Positions 9,498 to 18,820 are shown, counted from the stretch's first letter. The stretch: 64,000 nt of DNA from Afipia sp. (GCA_017308575.1 JAFKEQ010000003.1:186001-250000); one strand, 5' to 3'. Notes: generated from the letters alone by a model not told the origin. Translations and numbers: made by a program.

Positions 9498-10337
9498 TTA
9501 CAGCCAGCGCTTGCGGCGCTTGAAGCTCTTGAGGTTCTTGAAGCTCTTGCGCTGGTCGCCCGCGCCGCCGAGATAGAATTCCTTGACGTCCTCGTTGTCG
9601 CGCAATTCGTCCGCGGTGCCGTCGAGCACGACCTTGCCCTGTTCCATGATGTAGCCGTGGCTCGCCACCGACAGCGCGGCGCGCGCGTTCTGCTCCACCA
9701 GCAGGATGGTGACGCCGAGGTCGCGGTTGATCTGCTTGATGATCGCGAACACTTCTTTCACCAGCAGCGGCGACAGGCCCATCGACGGCTCGTCCATCAG
9801 GATCATCTTGGGGCGAGCCATCATCGCGCGGCCGATCGCCAGCATCTGCTGCTCGCCGCCGGAGAGATAACCGGCGAGGCCGGTGCGTTCCTTGAGGCGC
9901 GGGAAATACTTGAAGACCATGTCGATATCGTCATCGACGCCGCGGTCGGTGCGGGTGAAAGCGCCGAGCCGCAGGTTCTCCAGCGAGGTCATGTCGGAAA
10001 TGATGCGGCGGCCTTCCATCACCTGGAAAATGCCGCGCCGGACGATCTTCTCCGGATCGATGCCGTCGATGCGCTCGCCGTCGAACATGATCTCGCCGCG
10101 CGTGACTTCGCCGTCTTCCGTCTTGAGCAGGCCGGAGATCGCCTTCAGCGTGGTGGACTTGCCCGCGCCGTTGGCGCCGAGCAGCGCGACGATCGCGCCC
10201 TTCGGCACGTCGAGGCTGAGGCCGCGCAGCACGAGGATGACGTTGTCGTAAACGACCTCGATGTTCTTCACGCCAAGCAGCGGCGCGGCGGTGGCGGCGG
10301 CTTGTGGGGATCGCGCGAGTTCGACTGTATCGGTCAT
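9498..10337 (-). CDS. livF: Branched-chain-amino-acid-type ABC transporter ATP-binding protein (LivF-like)
   Basis: 279 residues. Walker A GANGAGKSTT (about residues 53-62), signature LSGGEQQ and Walker B MILMDEPSMGLSP are intact. The N-terminal ~20 residues and a basic C-terminal tail (SFKNLKSFKRRKRWL) exceed the usual ~235-residue LivF. It pairs with the LivG at 16044 to energise LivH/LivM. The family imports amino acids, short amides or aromatic and aliphatic acids; co-transcription with two acyl-CoA ligases and a CoA-transferase argues for a carboxylic acid here. Confidence 0.9.
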   Translation of the reverse strand: MTDTVELARSPQAAATAAPLLGVKNIEVVYDNVILVLRGLSLDVPKGAIVALLGANGAGKSTTLKAISGLLKTEDGEVTRGEIMFDGERIDGIDPEKIVRRGIFQVMEGRRIISDMTSLENLRLGAFTRTDRGVDDDIDMVFKYFPRLKERTGLAGYLSGGEQQMLAIGRAMMARPKMILMDEPSMGLSPLLVKEVFAIIKQINRDLGVTILLVEQNARAALSVASHGYIMEQGKVVLDGTADELRDNEDVKEFYLGGAGDQRKSFKNLKSFKRRKRWL

Positions 10338-10364
10338 GATCTGCCGGTCGATTCTTTTCCGGAT

Positions 10365-10447
10365 GTCATTGCCGGGCTTGACCCGGCAATGACATCCTGA
10401 GGAATTTTCAGAAGAAGATGGATGCGCGGGTCAAGCCCGCGCATGAC
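10365..10447. repeat. Two palindromic repeats of family C
   Basis: GTCATTGCCGGGCTTGACCC with its mirror GGCAATGAC (10365-10394), then ATGCGCGGGTCAAGCCCGCG followed by CATGAC (10422-10447). Short hairpins of the NNCCGGGCTTG.CCCGGNN type, also present at 14007 and 30831. Confidence 0.75.
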
Positions 10448-10459
10448 GCATTGTGTACC

Positions 10460-10489
10460 TTCCTCTCTCCGCAAGAGCGGGGAGAGGAA
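10460..10489. repeat. Palindromic repeat family E copy
   Basis: TTCCTCTCTCCGC and GCGGGGAGAGGAA arms form a compact hairpin directly after the stop of the binding-protein gene (10497) in the transcript. It may stabilise the 3' end of that message. Confidence 0.7.
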
Positions 10490-10496
10490 GAAGAAG

Positions 10497-11786
10497 TTAC
10501 CAGCCGAGCCATTCCGGCTTGCGCGGCAGGTCGACGGTCTTCACCTTCTCGAGCTTGATGGTGCCGTTCTTAACGAGATCAGCCACGGATGCGCCGGTGT
10601 CGCCGCTGACCTTCATGCGGTAGAGGTCGACCTTCAGCGTGCCGCGATGGTCCTTGTCGGTCCATGTCGACGGATTGCAGACGCCTTCGAGTCCGGCTGG
10701 CACCCAGTCCTTCTTCTGGTAGAACGCCTTCTTCACGTTCTCGCCGGTCGCGCCGCCGTTCTTGGTGGCCCAGTCCAGCGCTTCCTTCATGTAGAGCGCG
10801 GTGCAGACGCCGGCGACGTAATGCACCGGACGATAGATCGTGCCCGACGGATCGGAGACCCTGGAAATCTCCTGAATGGTCTTCATGCCGGGAACGTTGG
10901 CGCCCCATGCCACTGCGGTGCGCAGCGGGAAGATGACGCCGTCGGCGGCTGCACCCGCGGCCTTCGCGGCGTTCTCGTCCATGCCCCAGACGTTGCCGAA
11001 GAACTGCACATCGACGCCGGCCGCCTTGCAGGCGTTCAGGACGGAGATGTTCGATCCCGCGGTGTTGCCGAGATAGGCATAGTTCGCGCCCGAGCTTTTG
11101 AGCGTGAGGCACTGCGCGCTGTAGTCGCCCGGCGTCAGCGCGAACACGATCGGCGGCAGAACCTCGAAGCCGAGTTCGGTGGCAAGGGCTTCACCGGCGG
11201 CCTTCGGTGCGTTCGGGAACGGATGGTTCGCACCCATGTGAACATACTTCGGCTTGCCGGGCTTGCCCTTCGCCTTCCAGTCTTCCGCGGCCCAGGTCAG
11301 TTCGGCGCGCAGCGCGTCCGAATAGCTCGGTCCGTAGAAGAAGTTGTAAGGCGCGGCTTCGGTCTTGCCGCTGGCGCCGGTCGGATCGGTCAGCGCCGCC
11401 GAGTAGGAGCCGGAGATATCCGGAATCTTGTCTTCGGCGACGAATTTCTTCAGCGCTTCGGTATCGGCCGTGCCCCAGCCGAGAATGGCGGAGACCTTGT
11501 TGCCCGCGGCCGACCACTTCTTGTAGAGCGCGATGGCGCGCGGCACCTGATAGCCGTAGTCGTTGGTGTCGACGTTGACCGGCTTGCCGCCGATGCCGCC
11601 ATTCTTGTTCACCCAGGCGAAAGCGTCCGCTTCGGCCTGACCGAATGGCACGCCGACGTCGGCCGTGCCGCCCGAATAGTCGGCGAGATGGCCGATCGAA
11701 ATCTGCGCCTGCGCCGCGCCGGTCGAAACGCCCAGCAGCACCGCCACCGACGCCGTAGCCAACAAATTCCTGATGGTCATGTTCAT
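10497..11786 (-). CDS. livK: ABC transporter periplasmic substrate-binding protein (LivK-like)
   Basis: 429 residues from the ATG at 11786, which has GGAGG five bases upstream; the open frame extends much further upstream only because it shadows livM. A signal peptide (MNMTIRNLLATASVAVLLG) ends near AQA-QISIG. The mature protein is a type 1 periplasmic binding fold with YSGGTADVGVPFGQAEADAF and the WVNKNGGIGGKPVN motif. Presence of QCLTLKSSGANYAYLGN fits ligand-cleft proteins for aromatic or organic acids as well as amino acids. Delivers ligand to LivH/LivM encoded next to it. Confidence 0.92.
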   Translation of the reverse strand: MNMTIRNLLATASVAVLLGVSTGAAQAQISIGHLADYSGGTADVGVPFGQAEADAFAWVNKNGGIGGKPVNVDTNDYGYQVPRAIALYKKWSAAGNKVSAILGWGTADTEALKKFVAEDKIPDISGSYSAALTDPTGASGKTEAAPYNFFYGPSYSDALRAELTWAAEDWKAKGKPGKPKYVHMGANHPFPNAPKAAGEALATELGFEVLPPIVFALTPGDYSAQCLTLKSSGANYAYLGNTAGSNISVLNACKAAGVDVQFFGNVWGMDENAAKAAGAAADGVIFPLRTAVAWGANVPGMKTIQEISRVSDPSGTIYRPVHYVAGVCTALYMKEALDWATKNGGATGENVKKAFYQKKDWVPAGLEGVCNPSTWTDKDHRGTLKVDLYRMKVSGDTGASVADLVKNGTIKLEKVKTVDLPRKPEWLGW

Positions 11787-11836
11787 GATCCTCCGGTTTC
11801 CTCTCGAGGTCTTCTTGTATCTGTCCCGTTCCGACC

Positions 11837-12907
11837 TCAATGCGAGAACGGGTAGAGTTTCCAGTAAGCCTTGATCTGTCGCCAGCGATGGGCGAGGCCA
11901 TCCGGCTCGAAGATCAGGAAGATGATGATGATGATGCCGATGGACATCTCGCGCAAGAAAGAGATGTTGGTCTTGAGCCCGAGGGCGTGATCGATCGCGC
12001 TGCCGCTCAGAGCCGCGCTCAGCCATTCCATCGATTCCGGCAGCAGCACCATGAAGGCGGTGCCCATCAGCGTGCCCATGATTGAGCCGAGGCCGCCGAT
12101 GATGATCATCGCAAGGAAGATGATCGAGCGGTCGATGCCGAAGCCTTCGTTGGAAACCACCTGATTGTAGTGCGCATAGAGAGCGCCGCCGACGCCGGCG
12201 AAGAACGCGGCGAGGCCGAACGACAGCGTGCGGTATTTGGTGAGGTTGATGCCCATGATCTCGGCGGAGAGATAATGATCGCGCACGGCAATCAGCGCGC
12301 GCCCGTCGCGGGTGCGCATCAGGTTGGTGACCAGCAGATAGCAGACGATCACATAGGCCAGCACGACGTAGAAATACTGGTTGTCGCCGCGCACCGTCTT
12401 GCCGAAGATCGAGAACGGTTCGGCCATGGCGGGCACGCTGCCGCCGGTGAACCATTCGGCGCGGGAGAAAAAGTCGAGCAGGATGAACTGCGCGGCCAGT
12501 GTCGCAATCGCAAGGTAAAGACCTTTGAGGCGCGCGGCGGGCAAGCCGAAGATCAGGCCCACCAGCGCCGTCACCACGCCGGCCAGCGGAATGCAGAAGA
12601 ACACCGGGACGTGGTGGTTCGACAGATACGCGGACGTGAACGCGCCGAAGCCGAAGAACGCCGCATGGCCGATGGAGATCTGGCCGGTGAAGCCGACCAC
12701 GATGTTGAGGCCGAGCGCCGCGATGCTGAAGATTCCGATCTGGATCAGCAGGCTCAGGGAATATTCGTTCAGCACGTAAGGTGCAAAGCAGATCAGGACG
12801 ATCCCGAGGATCATCATGTTCCGGCTGGTGGTGGTCGGAAATATCGTGGTGTCCGCCGCGTAGGTGGTGCGGTAGTCGCCGGCGGGAAGGAGATTCTGGC
12901 CTGCCAT
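11837..12907 (-). CDS. livM: ABC transporter permease LivM
   Basis: 356 residues. Eight to ten hydrophobic segments; the NIVVGFTGQISIGHAAFFGF motif and the later EAA-like loop (ALIAVRDHYLSAEIMGIN) that contacts the ATPases are typical of LivM. A hydrophilic N-terminal extension of about 30 residues precedes the first helix. It follows livH with 184 bp of family E repeat between them and precedes livK by 50 bp. It forms the membrane channel with LivH. Confidence 0.92.
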   Translation of the reverse strand: MAGQNLLPAGDYRTTYAADTTIFPTTTSRNMMILGIVLICFAPYVLNEYSLSLLIQIGIFSIAALGLNIVVGFTGQISIGHAAFFGFGAFTSAYLSNHHVPVFFCIPLAGVVTALVGLIFGLPAARLKGLYLAIATLAAQFILLDFFSRAEWFTGGSVPAMAEPFSIFGKTVRGDNQYFYVVLAYVIVCYLLVTNLMRTRDGRALIAVRDHYLSAEIMGINLTKYRTLSFGLAAFFAGVGGALYAHYNQVVSNEGFGIDRSIIFLAMIIIGGLGSIMGTLMGTAFMVLLPESMEWLSAALSGSAIDHALGLKTNISFLREMSIGIIIIIFLIFEPDGLAHRWRQIKAYWKLYPFSH

Positions 12908-12931
12908 GATCAGATACGCTCGAACCTGTTT

Positions 12932-13053
12932 TCACCTCTCCCCTTGGGGGAGAGGTCGACGCGCGAAGCGCGGCGGGTGAGGGGGGACGGGGCGTGAATT
13001 GCGGAGGTATGTAACCCCCTCACCCCAACCCTCTCCCCCAAGGGGAGAGGGAG
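12932..13053. repeat. Composite palindromic repeat family E between livH and livM
   Basis: A long compound element: CACCTCTCCCC/GGGGGAGAGG hairpin, GACGCGCGAAGCGCGGCGGG, a TGAGGGG stretch, and then the mirrored CCCCTCACCCCAACCCTCTC with CCAAGGGGAGAGGG. The outer parts are complementary, so the whole 120 bp could fold on itself inside the operon transcript. Confidence 0.8.
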
Positions 13054-13091
13054 CAGTTGCGTCTCCGTCTGGATGTTCGATCGAACCGTCA

Positions 13092-13985
13092 TCATATCCG
13101 CTCGATGTCTTTGGTGCCGAACAGGCCGTAAGGCTTGATCATGAGGATGATGATGAGGGCGTAGAACGGCGCGATCTCGAACAGATTGCCCCAGTGCAGG
13201 TATTCGCTGTCGAGAAAGTGCGCGAAGTTCTCAAGCAGGCCGATGATGACGCCGCCGAGCACGGCGCCGCCGATGCTGTCGAGGCCGCCGAGGATCGCCG
13301 CCGGAAACACCTTGATGCCGTAAGCCGCGAGCCCCGCCGACACGCCGTTGACCACGGCGACGACCACGCCCGCCACCGCGGAGACCGTGGCGGAAATCGC
13401 CCAGGCCATCGCGAACACGCTCTTCACCGAAATGCCGAGCGACTGCGCGACCTGCTGGTTGAATGCGGTGGCGCGCATCGCAAGGCCGTACTTCGAGACT
13501 TTGAAGAACCAGGCCATGCCCGCCATCATCGCCAGCGAGACTGCGAGGCTGAGGATGTAGACCGTCTGCACCTGCAGGCCGAAGATATTGATCAGCTTGG
13601 TGTGGAACACCTGCGGAAACGGCTGCAGGTTGGTGCCGAAGATCCATTTCATCAGCGCCGAGAACACCGTGGAGAGCGCGATCGTCACCATGATAACGGA
13701 GATGATCGGCTCGCCGATCATCGGGCGCAGGATCACAAGCTGGATCAGGATGCCGAACAGGAACATGAAGACCAGCGTGATCGGCATGCCGATCCAGAAC
13801 GGCACCTGATATTTGGTCAGCAGGAACCAGCACACCCATGCGCCGATCAACAGAAGTTCGCCCTGCGCGAAGTTCACCACCTGCGTGGCCTTGTAGATCA
13901 GCACGAACGACATCGCGACCACGCCGTAAAGCGTGCCGACCACGAGGCCGTTGATCAGGAGCTGGATGAGAAGCTGGGTGTTCAT
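13092..13985 (-). CDS. livH: ABC transporter permease LivH
   Basis: 297 residues from the ATG at 13985 (MNTQLLIQLLINGLVVGTLY), the normal LivH start; the frame is open to 14057 but that stretch encodes repeat family C. Contains NFAQGELLLIGAW and the interaction loop ATAFNQQVAQSLGI near residue 190, then GGLDSIGGAVLGG in the last third. About eight membrane helices. Forms the permease with LivM. Confidence 0.93.
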   Translation of the reverse strand: MNTQLLIQLLINGLVVGTLYGVVAMSFVLIYKATQVVNFAQGELLLIGAWVCWFLLTKYQVPFWIGMPITLVFMFLFGILIQLVILRPMIGEPIISVIMVTIALSTVFSALMKWIFGTNLQPFPQVFHTKLINIFGLQVQTVYILSLAVSLAMMAGMAWFFKVSKYGLAMRATAFNQQVAQSLGISVKSVFAMAWAISATVSAVAGVVVAVVNGVSAGLAAYGIKVFPAAILGGLDSIGGAVLGGVIIGLLENFAHFLDSEYLHWGNLFEIAPFYALIIILMIKPYGLFGTKDIERI

Positions 13986-14006
13986 GAGATCGCGCGCCAC
14001 ACTGGT

Positions 14007-14095
14007 GTCATCACCGGGCTTGTCCCGGTGATCCCGATAACGGAAACACGGTGCCAACTATGTCGGGATGGCCGGGACGGGCCCGGCCATGACAT
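14007..14095. repeat. Palindromic repeat family C pair
   Basis: GTCATCACCGGGCTTGTCCC.GGTGAT and ATGGCCGGGACGGGCCCGGC.CATGAC hairpins joined by sequence that is itself partly complementary (ATCCCGATA / TGTCGGGAT). Located between the acyl-CoA synthetase and livH genes. Confidence 0.78.
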
Positions 14096-14115
14096 CGGGT
14101 TGTAAGTTTGCATCC

Positions 14116-16047
14116 TCACTCGGCCGCCTCCGCCGTCTGGTTTTGCGCCCGAAGATCGACCACCGGCAGGGTGCAGCGGATGCGCTGGGTGGTGCCGTCC
14201 TGGAAGCGGATGGTGGTGTCGATGTCGATATCCGGCCGGTCGCTGTAGATCGCCTCAATGATGTCGCCGTACTTCTCGTTGATGACCGTGCGACGCACCT
14301 TGCGGGTGCGGGTCAGTTCGCCGTCGTCGGCGTCGAGTTCCTTGTAGAGCAGCAGGAATTTCGAGATGCGCTGCGCCGGCGGCAGCGTGGCGTTCACCGC
14401 TTCGACTTCCTTGCGCAGCAGTTCGTAAGTCTCAGGCCGCGAGGACAGGTCGGTGTAGGTGGTGAAGGAAATCCGGTTCTTCTCCGCCCACTTCGAGACG
14501 ATGGAAAAGCGGATGCAGATCATCGCGGCGAGATAGTCGCGGCCGTCGCCGAGCGCCACGGCTTCGGCGACATAGGGCGAGAACTTCAGCTTGTTCTCGA
14601 TATATTGCGGCGAGAAGCGGTCGCCGCGCGCGGTCTGCGCCAGATCCTTGATGCGGTCGATCACTACAAGCTGCTGCGACGCGTTGAAGTAACCGGCATC
14701 GCCCGAGAACATCCAGCCGCCGCGCAGGTCGGCATTGGTCGCAGCCTCGTTCTTGTAATAGCCCGAGAACATATTGGGATGGCTGACCACGATCTCGCCG
14801 ACGCCGTTGGCGTCCGGATCGCGGATCTCGATCTTGATGCTCTCGCCCATCGCGATGCCGGTGGTGTCGGGATCGACCTCATCGGGCTTGTGCAGGGTGA
14901 AAGCGCCGAGCGTTTCGGTCTGGCCGTACAGCGTGCGCAGCGGCACACCCATCGCGCGGAAGAATTTGAACGTATCGGGGCCGAGCGCCGCGCCGCCGGT
15001 GGCGGCCGAGCGCAGCCGCGTGAAGCCGAGCCGGTCGCGCAGCGCGCGGAACAACAGCGTATCCGCGACGGCCGAGTGCTTGCCCTGCGCCAGCGCGGCG
15101 AGGCCGGACTTCATGCCGATGTCGTAGAGGCGCTGCTTCAGGGCGGAGGAATCCATCACCCGCGCGCGCACGTCGGCGGCGATCGATTCCCAGATGCGCG
15201 GCGCGAACAGCACGAAGGTCGGCGCGATCTCGCGGAAGTCGTTCATCATCGTCTCGGGCTCTTCGACGAAGTTGACCTTCATTCGCGAGAGCAGACCTTT
15301 TCCGAGCGCGTAGACCTGTTCCATGATCCAGGGCAGCGGCAGCACGGAGACATACTCGTCCTCCGGTCCTTTCGGATCGAAGGTGAGATAGGTCGCGCAG
15401 TGTCGCAGCATCAGGCCGGGCTTGAGCATCGCCAGCTTGGGATTCGACGTGGTGCCCGACGTGGTGCAGAGAATGGCGACGTCGTTGCCGTCCGTGGCGT
15501 CCACCATCCGGTCGTAGAGACCGGGTTCGCGCGCGGCGAGTTCGCGGCCCCTTGCAGCGAGATCGTCGGCGAGGATCAGGCGCGGATCGTCGTATTTGCG
15601 CATGCCGCGCGGGTCGGAATAGACGATGTGCTTGAGATGCGGCGCGCGCTCGCCGAGTTCGAGCAGCTTGTCGACCTGTTCCTCATCTTCGGCGAAGACG
15701 ATCTTGGTCTCGCCGTAGGTGAGGAGATACAGCACCTCGTCGGGCAGCGACTCGCGATACATGCCGAGCGAAAGCCCGCCGATGGCATGCGCCGCGATTT
15801 CCGCAGCAACCCAGTCCGGCCGGTTGTCGCCGATGATGCCGATCACGTCGCCGCGCTTGATGCCGAGTTCGACCATGCCGAGCGTGAAGTCATGCACGCG
15901 GGTCTGGTAGTCGTTCCATGTCAGCGTGCGCCAGAGGCCGAGGTCCTTCTCGCGCAGCGCGATCTCGTTGCCGTGCTCCTTCGCGTTGAGCCGCAGCATC
16001 TTGGGATAGGTGTCGGCCTGCGCGACGCGGCCAGCATAGTCCATCAT
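14116..16047 (-). CDS. AMP-dependent acyl-CoA synthetase (long-chain fatty acid-CoA ligase type)
   Basis: 643 residues from the ATG at 16047, whose ATGA overlaps the livG stop; the longer open frame upstream is a shadow of livG. The adenylation P-loop CTTSGTTSNPK is at about residues 194-204, the YGQTE motif (TLYGQTETLG) in the core, and FSGDAGYF with the DRIKDLAQTARGD hinge near residue 460-500. It resembles the large ligases commonly linked to Liv-type transporters in alpha- and betaproteobacteria. Likely traps the imported carboxylate as a CoA ester, making uptake effectively irreversible. Confidence 0.9.
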   Translation of the reverse strand: MMDYAGRVAQADTYPKMLRLNAKEHGNEIALREKDLGLWRTLTWNDYQTRVHDFTLGMVELGIKRGDVIGIIGDNRPDWVAAEIAAHAIGGLSLGMYRESLPDEVLYLLTYGETKIVFAEDEEQVDKLLELGERAPHLKHIVYSDPRGMRKYDDPRLILADDLAARGRELAAREPGLYDRMVDATDGNDVAILCTTSGTTSNPKLAMLKPGLMLRHCATYLTFDPKGPEDEYVSVLPLPWIMEQVYALGKGLLSRMKVNFVEEPETMMNDFREIAPTFVLFAPRIWESIAADVRARVMDSSALKQRLYDIGMKSGLAALAQGKHSAVADTLLFRALRDRLGFTRLRSAATGGAALGPDTFKFFRAMGVPLRTLYGQTETLGAFTLHKPDEVDPDTTGIAMGESIKIEIRDPDANGVGEIVVSHPNMFSGYYKNEAATNADLRGGWMFSGDAGYFNASQQLVVIDRIKDLAQTARGDRFSPQYIENKLKFSPYVAEAVALGDGRDYLAAMICIRFSIVSKWAEKNRISFTTYTDLSSRPETYELLRKEVEAVNATLPPAQRISKFLLLYKELDADDGELTRTRKVRRTVINEKYGDIIEAIYSDRPDIDIDTTIRFQDGTTQRIRCTLPVVDLRAQNQTAEAAE

Positions 16048-16865
16048 GCCGAGGCCTCCGCAACCGGAAGGGAATCGTCGAGCGCGTCCAGCACCTCGTC
16101 TTCCTCGCCGAGATAGGCTTTCTTCACATGCGGATCGTCCAGCACGTCGGCGGGCAGGCCCTCGGCGATCTTGCGGCCGAAATCCAGCACGGTGACGCGG
16201 TGAGAGATGTCCATCACCACGCCCATGTCGTGCTCGATCATCATCACCGTCATCCCGTATTCTTCGTTGAGATCGACGATGTAGCGCGCCATGTCTTCCT
16301 TCTCCTCGAAGTTCATGCCGGCCATCGGCTCGTCGAGGAGAATGAGTTTCGGCTCCAGCGCCATGGCGCGCGCCAGTTCGACGCGCTTGCGCAGGCCGTA
16401 GGAGAGGGTGCCCGCGGTCGCCTTGCGTACCGACTGCAGATCGAGGAAATCGATGATCTCTTCCACCTTGCGGCGGTGTTCGAGTTCTTCGCGGCGCGCG
16501 CCGGTCAGCCAGTACAGCGGGCCGGTGATGAAATTGTTTTTCAGGAGGTGATGCCGCCCGACCATGATGTTGTCGAGCACGGTCATGTGGTGGAACAGCG
16601 CGAGATTCTGGAAGGTGCGGCCGATGCCGAGCGCGGCGCGGTGATTGGGCTTCAGGCCGGTGATGTCGCGGCCCTGATAGAACAGCTGGCCCTCGGTCGG
16701 GGTGTAGCGGCCGGACACGCAGTTGACGATCGAGGTCTTGCCCGCGCCATTGGGGCCGATGATCGAGAACAGCTCGCCCTCGTTGACGCCGAAGCTCACA
16801 TCGGTCAACGCGCGCACGCCGCCGAACCGCAGGGAAACCCCCCGCACCTCCAATGCGTAAGCCAC
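16044..16865 (-). CDS. livG: ABC transporter ATP-binding protein (LivG-like)
   Basis: 273 residues. Walker A GPNGAGKTSI (about 38-47), LSYGLRKRVELARAMA signature and LILLDEPMAGMNFEE Walker B are intact; the NHRAALGIGRTFQNLALF Q-loop segment is typical of LivG. First gene of the minus-strand block; its stop overlaps the ligase start (ATGA), showing translational coupling of transporter ATPase and acyl-CoA ligase. Divergent from the Crp/Fnr regulator gene, 257 bp away. Confidence 0.92.
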   Translation of the reverse strand: MAYALEVRGVSLRFGGVRALTDVSFGVNEGELFSIIGPNGAGKTSIVNCVSGRYTPTEGQLFYQGRDITGLKPNHRAALGIGRTFQNLALFHHMTVLDNIMVGRHHLLKNNFITGPLYWLTGARREELEHRRKVEEIIDFLDLQSVRKATAGTLSYGLRKRVELARAMALEPKLILLDEPMAGMNFEEKEDMARYIVDLNEEYGMTVMMIEHDMGVVMDISHRVTVLDFGRKIAEGLPADVLDDPHVKKAYLGEEDEVLDALDDSLPVAEASA

Positions 16866-17122
16866 TCAATCCTCCCAGATACGGCGCTTGGCGCGCTCTT
16901 TATCTATGGTCCGCTCTAACGGTCCCGATCCTACAACGATCGGTTCCGGCAAGCCATTCTACTATTGGTACTTTGCGATTTGCCGGTTGCCGTCCTTACG
17001 GGAATTCGCGACACATAAATGTCTTGTGCCCGACAATTGGTTGGGCAATTTCATTCAACGCGCGGTATACCGGACGTCCGCCTTGCCGCAGCGCAACATC
17101 AGCATGGGTTTGTCGAGAGAGA

Positions 17123-17797
17123 ATGATTAGCGCCGACCATCTCAAACGCATCGCGGCCTGGTCGCGCGACCTGAACGAGCAGGAAATCGAAACGGCGCGG
17201 GCCGGGATCGTCGAGCGGTCGTTCAAGGCGAATGAATTCATCTGCATGCGCGGCGATCAGTTCGAATACTGGCTGGGCGTCGTCACCGGACTGGTGACGG
17301 TCGGCACCGGCTCGCGGGACGGCAAGGCCGTGAGCTTCACCGGCCTCACCAACGGCGCGTGGTTCGGCGAGGGAACCGTGCTCAAGAACGAGGCGAGACG
17401 CTATGACGCAGTGGCGGTGCGCGACACGCGCCTCGCGCTAATGGACCGCGCCACCTTCATGTGGCTGTTCGAGAACAGCGTCGGATTCAACCGCTTTCTG
17501 GTTCGTCTCCTGAACGAACGTCTCGGCCAGTTCATGGGCCTTCTGGAACACGGCCGCATGCTGGATGCGAAAGCGCGGCTGGCGCGCTCCATCGCGACGC
17601 TGTTCAATCCGTTTCTTTATCCGGACATGAGCCGCCATCTGGACATCACGCAGGAAGAACTCGGCGCGATTTCCGGCATCTCCCGGCAGAACACCAACCA
17701 GTGCCTGAAGGCATTGGAAAAGGAAGGTCTGCTCCGCGTGGAGTATGGCGGCGTGACGATTGTCGATCTGGAGAAATTGCGGGGATACGGGGAGTAG
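17123..17797 (+). CDS. Crp/Fnr family transcriptional regulator
   Basis: 224 residues from ATG 17123 (GAGAGAG just upstream); the longer open frame to 16853 is not convincing protein. Residues ~20-125 form a cyclic-nucleotide-binding-like beta-roll and residues ~150-215 a winged helix with ITQEELGAISGISRQNTNQC, the recognition helix region. No N-terminal cysteine cluster, so not an Fnr-type [4Fe-4S] sensor. Divergent from livG and probably controls the transporter/ligase block. Ligand unknown. Confidence 0.85.
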   Translation: MISADHLKRIAAWSRDLNEQEIETARAGIVERSFKANEFICMRGDQFEYWLGVVTGLVTVGTGSRDGKAVSFTGLTNGAWFGEGTVLKNEARRYDAVAVRDTRLALMDRATFMWLFENSVGFNRFLVRLLNERLGQFMGLLEHGRMLDAKARLARSIATLFNPFLYPDMSRHLDITQEELGAISGISRQNTNQCLKALEKEGLLRVEYGGVTIVDLEKLRGYGE

Positions 17798-17821
17798 GTT
17801 TGTTTCGCGATCTCTCTCCGT

Positions 17822-17954
17822 GTCGTCCCGGCGAAAACCGGGACCCATTACCCCCAAACTCTCAATTCAAATTCAAACTCCGCATTCGCTGTTGCACGAT
17901 CCATTGTCAAAGCCATGACGGGGAGTGTGGGTCCCGGCTTTCGCCGGGACGACG
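17822..17954. repeat. Palindromic repeat family D pair between convergent genes
   Basis: TCGTCCCGGCGAAAACCGGG (17822-17847) and its mirror GGTCCCGGCTTTCGCCGGGA (17929-17954). Each is a hairpin by itself and the two are mutually complementary, so the 133 bp can also form one large stem. They fill the space between the Crp/Fnr gene and the HTH regulator gene and may stop transcription from both sides. Confidence 0.82.
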
Positions 17955-17964
17955 CGTTGCCGGC

Positions 17965-18804
17965 CTACCGCGATCCCTTGCGCTGCGCCTTCAACAGCGT
18001 CCTGATCTTGTCCGCATCGGCCCGGGTCAGCGGGTTGTAGACCACCATGCCGAGGTCGGGCCGGCCATCGACGGCGAAGGCGGAATATTCCATCTGCAGC
18101 GGCCCGATCGCGGGATGATGCAACGTCTTGGTGCCGTCGCCATGGGCGCGCACGTCGTTGTCGCGCCACATCGCCGCGAATTCGGGGCTCTGGCGGCAGA
18201 GATCGTCCACCAGCCCCTGCACGGCGTTGGTCGCTCCGGCGCGCGCGACGTCGGCGCGGAATGCGGCGACCACGAAACGCGCGACATTGCTCCAGTTGTC
18301 CTGCCGGGCGCGCACATGGGAGTCGCGAAAGATCAGGCGGATGATGTTGCGCTGTTCGGGCGCGAGGCGCGCATAGTCGGTCAGCACGGCGGCGGCCGCG
18401 GCATTCCATGCCACCACATCCCATGTCGGCGTCTTGATGAAGGCCGGGCAGACATCGAGCGCATCGAGGATGCGCTGCAGGCGCGGCGTGATCCCGTGTC
18501 CCGCCTCGTAACGGACTTCCGGTGGGCGGCCGAGGCCGAGCAGGAAGATGTGCTCGCGTTCGACATCGGTCAGCATCATCGCGCGCGCGATACGGTCCAG
18601 CACATCGGCAGACGGCGCGCCGCCGCGACCCTGTTCGAGCCACGTGTACCAGGTGGCGCTGACATTGGCGCGCTGCGCCACTTCCTCGCGCCGCAGACCG
18701 GGCGTCCGCCGCCGGTTCAGCGAAAAGCCGAACGTCGCCGGATCGAGCTTGGCGCGCCGGTCGCGCAGATAGGTGCCCAGCAGATTCTGGCTCTCGGTCG
18801 GCAT
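17965..18804 (-). CDS. Helix-turn-helix regulator with MmyB-like ligand-binding domain
   Basis: 279 residues. The N-terminal XRE-type HTH spans about residues 8-75 (TPGLRREEVAQRANVSATWY then WLEQGRG), followed by the MmyB-like domain (about 100-270) containing DVVAWNAAAAAV, RNIIRLIF and HHPAIGPLQMEY, which is a PAS-like pocket seen in actinobacterial and proteobacterial regulators. Divergent from an SDR gene; a palindrome lies between the two starts. Typical arrangement of an autoregulated repressor controlling its neighbour. Confidence 0.9.
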   Translation of the reverse strand: MPTESQNLLGTYLRDRRAKLDPATFGFSLNRRRTPGLRREEVAQRANVSATWYTWLEQGRGGAPSADVLDRIARAMMLTDVEREHIFLLGLGRPPEVRYEAGHGITPRLQRILDALDVCPAFIKTPTWDVVAWNAAAAAVLTDYARLAPEQRNIIRLIFRDSHVRARQDNWSNVARFVVAAFRADVARAGATNAVQGLVDDLCRQSPEFAAMWRDNDVRAHGDGTKTLHHPAIGPLQMEYSAFAVDGRPDLGMVVYNPLTRADADKIRTLLKAQRKGSR

Positions 18805-18820
18805 GGCGTCCTGTTAGTTA

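Noticed and set aside
10497..12935. Apparent 812-residue fusion of a permease-like region to the binding protein
   Set aside because: The upstream part is the wrong frame of livM; the ribosome site and signal peptide place the true start at 11786.
14068..16116. 682-codon open frame opposite the acyl-CoA synthetase
   Set aside because: Shadow of a confidently identified gene; low-complexity Arg/His/Gly composition.
14116..16869. Apparent 917-residue fusion of an ABC region to the acyl-CoA synthetase
   Set aside because: The extra N-terminal part is the out-of-frame livG; ATGA overlap at 16044-16047 marks the true start.
16866..17122. Crp/Fnr operator between livG and the regulator gene
   Set aside because: Only a 7-bp inverted repeat CCGGCAA/TTGCCGG with 27-bp spacing (16946-16986) was seen; no TTGAT-N4-ATCAA or TGTGA-N6-TCACA site, so no operator is called.
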